Positions 59,608-64,000 of a stretch of 64,000 bases of DNA are shown here, piece after piece; the stretch's first letter is position 1, and the number at the start of each line of letters is the position of its first letter. Source of the stretch: Microtetraspora glauca. Lineage in GTDB: Bacteria > Actinomycetota > Actinomycetes > Streptosporangiales > Streptosporangiaceae. The notes beneath the pieces are model-generated. The model ran no database searches and was not told the DNA's origin. It was given only the letters and a program-made list of their open reading frames with translations. Location: the NCBI GenBank assembly GCA_001570385.1, contig BBYL01000009.1, forward strand, positions 62,001-126,000, written 5' to 3'. The translations under genes were made by a program, and so were the position numbers.

Positions 59608-61111
59608 TTACCGCGTCGAGACGGCGCCGTACGCGGGCCGCGGCGCGGGCCGGCAATCCTGGGAGCAGCCTTCGAACCGGGCCGAGTCGACGGGCGTGAA
59701 CGACGTCGGCGGCACGCCCTTCAGCGCGCCGATCATCGTGTCCTTCCAGATCGGCCCGGGAAGCGTGGCCCCGGCCACCGCCCCGTAGTACCGCCCGCCG
59801 ATCGTCACCCCGATCAGCTTGTGCTTCTGGGCGCCGCGCGGGTCCCCGATGCTCACCGCGGCGGCCAGGTCCGGGGTGAACCCGGCGAACCACGCGGCGG
59901 CGTAGTCGTCGGTCGTGCCGGTCTTGCCCGCCGCGTCGCGCCCGATGCCGCCCACCCCGCGCATCGTGCCCTTGGTGAGCACGCCGGTCAGCACCTCGGC
60001 CGTGGCGTCGGCGATCCCGGGGTCGAGCGCCTGGCGGCACTTCGGCCGGTACGTGGTGGCCTTTCCGCTTCGGTCGGTGATCCGGGTGATCGCCATCGGC
60101 GCGCAGTAGGTGCCGCGCGCCGCGATCGCCGCGTACGCGTTGGCCACCGTCACCGGGTCCATCTCGTTGATGCCGAGCGTGAACGTCTCGTACTCCTGCA
60201 GCCCGCGACCGTCCGACCGGCGGATACCCAGCGACTTGGCCGTGGTGACCGACTCGCAGAGCCCCACCCGCTGCTCCAGTTCCATGAAGAAGGTGTTCAC
60301 CGAGCCCCAGGTGCCGGTCCGCAACGTCTTCCACCCGGGGGAGCCTTCGTCGTTGGTGACCGTGTGCGTCGGGTCGCCGATGTTCTCGTCCTTGCAGGTC
60401 GTGAACGTCGAGTAGCCCGGCGCCCGGTACCCGCGCTCAGGCCGTCGTCGAGCTTCATGCCCTTCTTCAGCGCGCCGATCAAGGTGAAGGTCTTTAACGT
60501 GGAGCCCGCCTGGAACCCGACTCCGCCGCCGTGCGCGGCGTCCGCCACCAGGTTGTACGAGATCTCGTTCCTGGCCGTGTTGTTGCCGTACGGCTTGCTC
60601 GCCGCCATGGCCCTGATCGCTCCGGTGCCCGGCTGGACCAGTGCCTGGGAGGCGACGGGGTCGTCGGAGGCGTGCACATACTTCTTGATCGCCTGATCCG
60701 CGGCTGCCTGCATGGCCGGGTCGATCGTGGTCCTGATCGTACTTCGGCACGACCGCCGAAGCGCGCCTCGAGATGCTCAACCGCGGCGGCCTGCGCCATG
60801 CTCGTAGAAGCGATAGTCCTCGATCGCGACGATCGCCGTCTTCATGACCTCGGCGATCTTGTCGAAGCCGACGACCTCCCGGTACTCCTCGTAGAAGCGC
60901 GCGATCTCGCCCCCCTTGGCGTCCTGCACGATCGTGACCTCGGCCGGCGGCGGCTCGACGAGGTCGACCGGCCTGAGGTCCACCGCGTCCGCCGCCGACA
61001 TGAACCCGAGAGCCGCGCTTCCCCGGCCGGGGCCACGATCCCCGCCGCGAGCACGCCCGCTGCCGCGCTCGCGGCGGCGAGCCGTACGATCTTCGTTCCC
61101 CGACGCGACAT
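59608..61111 (-). pseudogene. Bifunctional penicillin-binding protein (class A), deleted and frameshifted
   Basis: Pieces in three frames give a class A PBP. From ATG 61111: MSRRGTKIVRLAAASAAAGV, a membrane anchor. After a frameshift near 61015: VTIVQDAKGGEIARFYEEYR and IVAIEDYRFYEHG, the start of the transglycosylase domain. At about 60790 most of that domain is deleted. From 60713: MQAAADQAIKKYVHASDDPV, GVGFQAGSTLKTFTLIGALK with the transpeptidase Ser. After another frameshift near 60435: SVNTFFMELEQRVGLCES and DAAGKTGTTDDYAAAWFAG with the KTG box. It is coupled to the secreted gene upstream but cannot be functional. Confidence 0.88.
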
Positions 61112-61371
61112 CAGAGCCTGCCGAGCCCGCGGGCCGGGACGGTGTCGCTCGGGGTGATGGCCGCGCCATACAGCTGAGCGACGGCCAGGCCGTCCTTGAC
61201 GTGCTTGTCGGTGACCGGCGAGTCGGGCTTGAGCTCGGCGGACGGCTGCGCCCGTACGGAGGCCGCGGCCGAGGCCGTGCCCGCGCCGAGCACGCCACCG
61301 GCAAGGAGCGAGATCGTCGATGCGATGGCTTCCCACGCTGCCGTGAGCGGGCGGGTGCGGAGGTTTCGCAT
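61111..61371 (-). CDS. Secreted small protein preceding the broken PBP gene
   Basis: An 86-residue protein from ATG 61371, 6 nt after AAAGGA. A signal peptide (MRNLRTRPLTAAWEAIASTI ... GAGTASAAAS) is followed by about 50 residues without Cys, ending TVPARGLGRL. Its TGA overlaps the PBP start (ATGA), so they were one operon. No domain is recognised; a role connected with cell-wall synthesis is possible. Confidence 0.6.
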   Translation of the reverse strand: MRNLRTRPLTAAWEAIASTISLLAGGVLGAGTASAAASVRAQPSAELKPDSPVTDKHVKDGLAVAQLYGAAITPSDTVPARGLGRL

Positions 61372-61476
61372 GTGATGTCCTTTGCCTGTCATTCGTGAAG
61401 GCAGGAGCAAAGCAGACCCGATCAGACGATGTCCAATAGTGATATCGGCGCGAAATCAATGTTCAATTCCATATAA

Positions 61477-61700
61477 ATGCTGGTCGCAACACTTCTGGAG
61501 AGCCTTGTCAGGGCAGACGGAACGGATGCGGATGTGGCCGCGCTGTGGGCGGCGGTGGAGGAGGTCACGCCCCGGGCGGCGGCGCTGAGCGCGGCGGCCA
61601 CGGACGCGAGCAAGATCGCCCTTGTCGATACGGCTGCCCGCCGGTCCCTCGACCCCGAAACCGGCCGGCCTCGCCGCGCTCACTGCCGCGCCGCCGTCCG
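61477..61700 (+). pseudogene. Possible fragment of a Tn3-type transposase
   Basis: The + strand reads LLESLVRADGTDADVAALWA then AVEEVTPRAAALSAAATDAS and decays after about 61680. The segment VEEVTPRAAALSAAAT resembles LEEIAPRAELSSAAAT in the Tn3-family transposase at 30733-33635. There is no proper start or end. The rest of the 340-base gap (61372-61476) holds nothing recognised apart from the promoter region of the secreted protein gene. Confidence 0.3.
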
Positions 61701-61710
61701 CCATGGGGCA

Positions 61711-62466
61711 CTAGCTGGTGGCGCGCCAGGTGAGGGAGAGACCGGTCACGGCGCGTTCGGTGCGGATCTCCATCATGGTGCCCAGGATGGTGGCATGGTC
61801 GGACACGACGGGAACGGCGTCGGGCGTATAGGTGATCCTGGTGCTGACGAGCACGGCGCTGCCCTCAGGCTCGTGAAGGCGGCGTGCGGCGGCGGGGTCG
61901 AGCAGGCCGGGCCGGACCACCTCGGACGCCCGGGCGACCGCCACTCCCGCGTCGGCGAGCGCCGTGTAGAGGGAGACAGTGGTGAAGTCTCGGTCGCGGA
62001 TCTGGTCGGCCACCGGCTGGCGGACCCAGGACACCTGGTGAACGGCGGGACGGCCCGCGAACTCGCGGATCCGCTCCAGCCGCAGGGCTGTGTCGCCGGG
62101 ACGCAGCCGCAGCTCCGCCGCGATCCGGGCGGGGGCTCGGCGCAATGCCCGCCCGGCCACCACGGTGCGCACGTCGTGGCCCTGTTCCCGCAGATCGTCG
62201 GCCAGACTGCGGAGCGAGCCGAGCTGGTACGCCAGGTGGGGCGGGGCCACGAACGTGCCCTTGCCGGGCCGCTGCACGATCAGCCTTTCGTCGCTGAGTT
62301 CTCGCAACGCCTGGCGCAGCGTCATGAGGGTCACCCCGTAGGAGGCGCTCAGCTCCCGTTGCGGGGGCAGGGCCTCCCCGGGGGAGTAGTGTCCCGACCG
62401 GATCTTCGCGGCGAGGTCGGCGGCGATGGCGCGGTATCTCGTCTCGTGCCCGGCGTCGGGGGTCAT
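61711..62466 (-). CDS. GntR family regulator with UTRA domain (HutC type)
   Basis: A 251-residue regulator. The winged helix is TRYRAIAADLAAKIRSGHYS, then GVTLMTLRQALRELSDERLI with VQRPGKGTFVA. The UTRA effector domain (residues about 90-245) contains LERIREFAGRPAVHQVSWVR and LVSTRITYTPDAVPVV. It starts at 62466 (ATG), 9 nt downstream of the trpA stop on the same strand, so it may be the last gene of a trp operon. The effector is unknown. Confidence 0.9.
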   Translation of the reverse strand: MTPDAGHETRYRAIAADLAAKIRSGHYSPGEALPPQRELSASYGVTLMTLRQALRELSDERLIVQRPGKGTFVAPPHLAYQLGSLRSLADDLREQGHDVRTVVAGRALRRAPARIAAELRLRPGDTALRLERIREFAGRPAVHQVSWVRQPVADQIRDRDFTTVSLYTALADAGVAVARASEVVRPGLLDPAAARRLHEPEGSAVLVSTRITYTPDAVPVVSDHATILGTMMEIRTERAVTGLSLTWRATS

Positions 62467-62475
62467 CGTGGTGCG

Positions 62476-63273
62476 TCACTCCTGGTCGAGGGCCCGGCGC
62501 AGGGTCGCGAGGAAGGCCCGCAGGTCGTCCGGCCCCGCCCCGTCGAGCACCCGCCGCATGACCGCGGCGCCGACCACCACGCCGTCGGCGTACCGGCCGG
62601 CCTCCCGCGCCTGGTCGGGCGTGGAAATGCCAAATCCTAGCAAGACCGGCCGGTCGGTGCCGCGTCTGATCCGCGCGGTGAGCTCCGCGGCCGAGGCGGC
62701 GAGGGCGGCCCGCTCGCCGGTGGTGCCCATCAGCGACACCGCGTAGACGAATCCCCGGCTGCGGCGCGAGATCTCCTCAAGCCTCTCGCGCGGCGTCGCC
62801 GGCGACGCCAGCAGGACCAGTTCGACCCCGGCGGCGGCGGCCACGTCCGTCATCTCGTCCGCCTCGTGCACCGGCAGGTCGGGCACGATCAGACCGCTGA
62901 CGCCGGCCCGGCGCAGCGCGGCGCAGAACGCCTCGGGCCCGTCATGCAGCACCAGGTTGTAGTAGGTGCTGGCGACCAACGGCACGCCCAGGTCCCGGAC
63001 CTCGGCCAGGTCGGCCAGGATCCGGCGGGTGCTCGCCCCCCGGGCCAGCGCCGTGTCGCTCGCCTGCTGGATGGTGGCGCCGTCGAGCGTGGGGTCGGAG
63101 AACGGCAGGCCGAGCTCGATCGCGTCCGCGCCGGCTTCGACGAACGCTTTCAGGTACCGCGTCCAGCCGGGCGTGACACCCCCGGTGACGTACGGCATGA
63201 GCAGACCGCGACCGGTGTCCCGGCGGGCACGCAGGTGGCGTTCGACCGCGCCCGGGGCCAGGATGTTCGTCAC
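62476..63273 (-). CDS. trpA: Tryptophan synthase alpha subunit
   Basis: A 265-residue TIM barrel that cleaves indole-3-glycerol phosphate to indole and glyceraldehyde 3-phosphate. The catalytic residues are E53 in [11 protein letters not shown] and D64 in [10 protein letters not shown]; phosphate-binding blocks [12 protein letters not shown] and [20 protein letters not shown] are present. GTG 63273 overlaps the trpB stop by 4 nt, so alpha and beta are made in a coupled manner. Compared with E. coli TrpA the loop PTLDG replaces PVADG, a tolerated change. Confidence 0.93.
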   Translation of the reverse strand: MTNILAPGAVERHLRARRDTGRGLLMPYVTGGVTPGWTRYLKAFVEAGADAIELGLPFSDPTLDGATIQQASDTALARGASTRRILADLAEVRDLGVPLVASTYYNLVLHDGPEAFCAALRRAGVSGLIVPDLPVHEADEMTDVAAAAGVELVLLASPATPRERLEEISRRSRGFVYAVSLMGTTGERAALAASAAELTARIRRGTDRPVLLGFGISTPDQAREAGRYADGVVVGAAVMRRVLDGAGPDDLRAFLATLRRALDQE

Positions 63274-64000
63274 ACCAGCTCCTTCAGGGTAGAGATGTCC
63301 TTGTCGCCCCGGCCGGACAGCGTCATCAGGACCGTCGATCCGGCGGGCAGGTCGCCGCCGCCCGCCGCGCGGATCACCCAGGCGAGGGCGTGCGCCGATT
63401 CGAGCGCAGGGACGATGCCCTCGGTGCGCGCCAGCCGTACCGCCGCGCCGACCGCCTCATCGTCGGTCACCGTGACGTACCGGGCCCGGCCCAGGTCGCG
63501 CAGGTGGGCGTGCTCCGGGCCGACTCCCGGGTAGTCGAGCCCGGCGGCGATGGAGTGCGCCTCGACGATCTGCCCGTCGTCGTCCTGCAGGAACAGCGAG
63601 CGGCAGCCGTGGAGGACGCCGAGCCTGCCACGGGCCGCCCCGGCGCCGCCCTCGGCCTCGACACCGACGAAGCGCGCCGAGGTGTCGGCGAAGCCGGCGA
63701 ACGTGCCGGCCGCGTTGGAGCCACCGCCGACGCACGCGACCACGTGGTCCGGCACGCCGGTCCGCAGTTCGGCGGCACACTGCCCGCGGGCCTCGTCGCC
63801 GATGACCCGCTGGAACTCCCTGACCATCCACGGGTACGGATCCGGCCCGATGACCGAGCCGACGCAGTAGTGGGAGTCGCCGGTGACGCCCACCCAGTGC
63901 CGCATGGCCTCGCTGGTCGCGTCCTTGAGCGTGCGGCTGCCCGTGGTGACCGGGATCACCTCGGCGCCCAGCATGCGCATCCGGAAGACGTTCAACGCCT
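63270..64000 (-). CDS. trpB: Tryptophan synthase beta subunit, C-terminal part (5' end outside window)
   Basis: About 243 residues of TrpB, open to the window edge. The sequence includes [40 protein letters not shown], the PLP-phosphate loop [47 protein letters not shown] and LSGRGDKD. The N-terminal third with the PLP Lys is beyond the window. TrpB joins indole and serine to form tryptophan. The stop at 63270-63272 overlaps the trpA start. Confidence 0.93.
   Translation of the reverse strand, partial: ALNVFRMRMLGAEVIPVTTGSRTLKDATSEAMRHWVGVTGDSHYCVGSVIGPDPYPWMVREFQRVIGDEARGQCAAELRTGVPDHVVACVGGGSNAAGTFAGFADTSARFVGVEAEGGAGAARGRLGVLHGCRSLFLQDDDGQIVEAHSIAAGLDYPGVGPEHAHLRDLGRARYVTVTDDEAVGAAVRLARTEGIVPALESAHALAWVIRAAGGGDLPAGSTVLMTLSGRGDKDISTLKELV

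Noticed and set aside
1-64000. CRISPR arrays, tRNA and rRNA genes
   Set aside because: No regularly spaced direct repeats, no CCA-type cloverleaf and no rRNA signatures were seen by eye; a dedicated scan could still find a tRNA.

Overview
The window comes from a high-GC actinomycete chromosome. Translationally coupled ATGA and GTGA overlaps, many GTG starts, many TetR and two-component regulators, PucR and SigE-type regulators and the protein sequences themselves all fit an actinobacterium, probably from the Streptosporangiales (Nonomuraea/Actinomadura-like). That genus-level placement is inference.

Region A (1-18650) is a compact catabolic and uptake locus. It begins with acyl-CoA chemistry genes: a partial SDR, a MaoC hydratase, a crotonase, an AMP-forming acyl-CoA ligase and a small unknown protein. 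A PucR-type regulator is transcribed away from a long + strand operon, and the gap between them holds a perfect 17-bp inverted repeat. The operon encodes a polyamine-type ABC importer (lipoprotein, ATPase, two permeases), a phosphotriesterase-family metal hydrolase, a double-hotdog thioesterase, both hydantoinase/oxoprolinase subunits (HyuA, HyuB), a DadA-like FAD amine oxidoreductase and a thiolase. Together these look like import, hydrolysis, oxidation, CoA activation and thiolysis of an unidentified, probably nitrogen-containing or ketonic substrate.

Region B (18650-34470) is a graveyard of mobile DNA. It holds a broken 2-hydroxyacid dehydrogenase joined to an IS5 remnant, and a truncated tyrosine integrase fused in frame to a decapitated sugar-ABC permease. 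It also holds a chimeric amidase, an almost intact IS5-family element with a CTAG target duplication, a frameshifted IS3 transposase, an intact serine recombinase, and a Tn3-family transposase with three frameshifts. Between the recombinase and the Tn3 transposase lies an intact ArsR-SRPBCC-MFS cassette. A coiled-coil protein with a Cys4 N-terminus follows.

Region C (35750-49630) is a signalling and ABC-export region. It contains a TetR divergent from a DUF4097-type lipoprotein, three complete two-component systems, and a complete ABC exporter (ATPase plus two permeases). One of those permeases and a second, solitary paralogue carry an unusual extracytoplasmic domain of about 250 residues between their first and second membrane helices. 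Strong inverted repeats sit at several divergent promoters.

Region D (49640-61700) is a series of TetR-controlled modules (MFS plus hydrolase, SDR, FAD monooxygenase), an FBP-type zinc protein and a SigE-family sigma factor with a coupled beta-propeller membrane protein. It also has a decayed penicillin-binding protein operon and several gene stumps.

Region E (61711-64000) holds a GntR/UTRA regulator and the trpA-trpB pair, trpB running off the window edge.

No rRNA, tRNA or CRISPR array was recognised.
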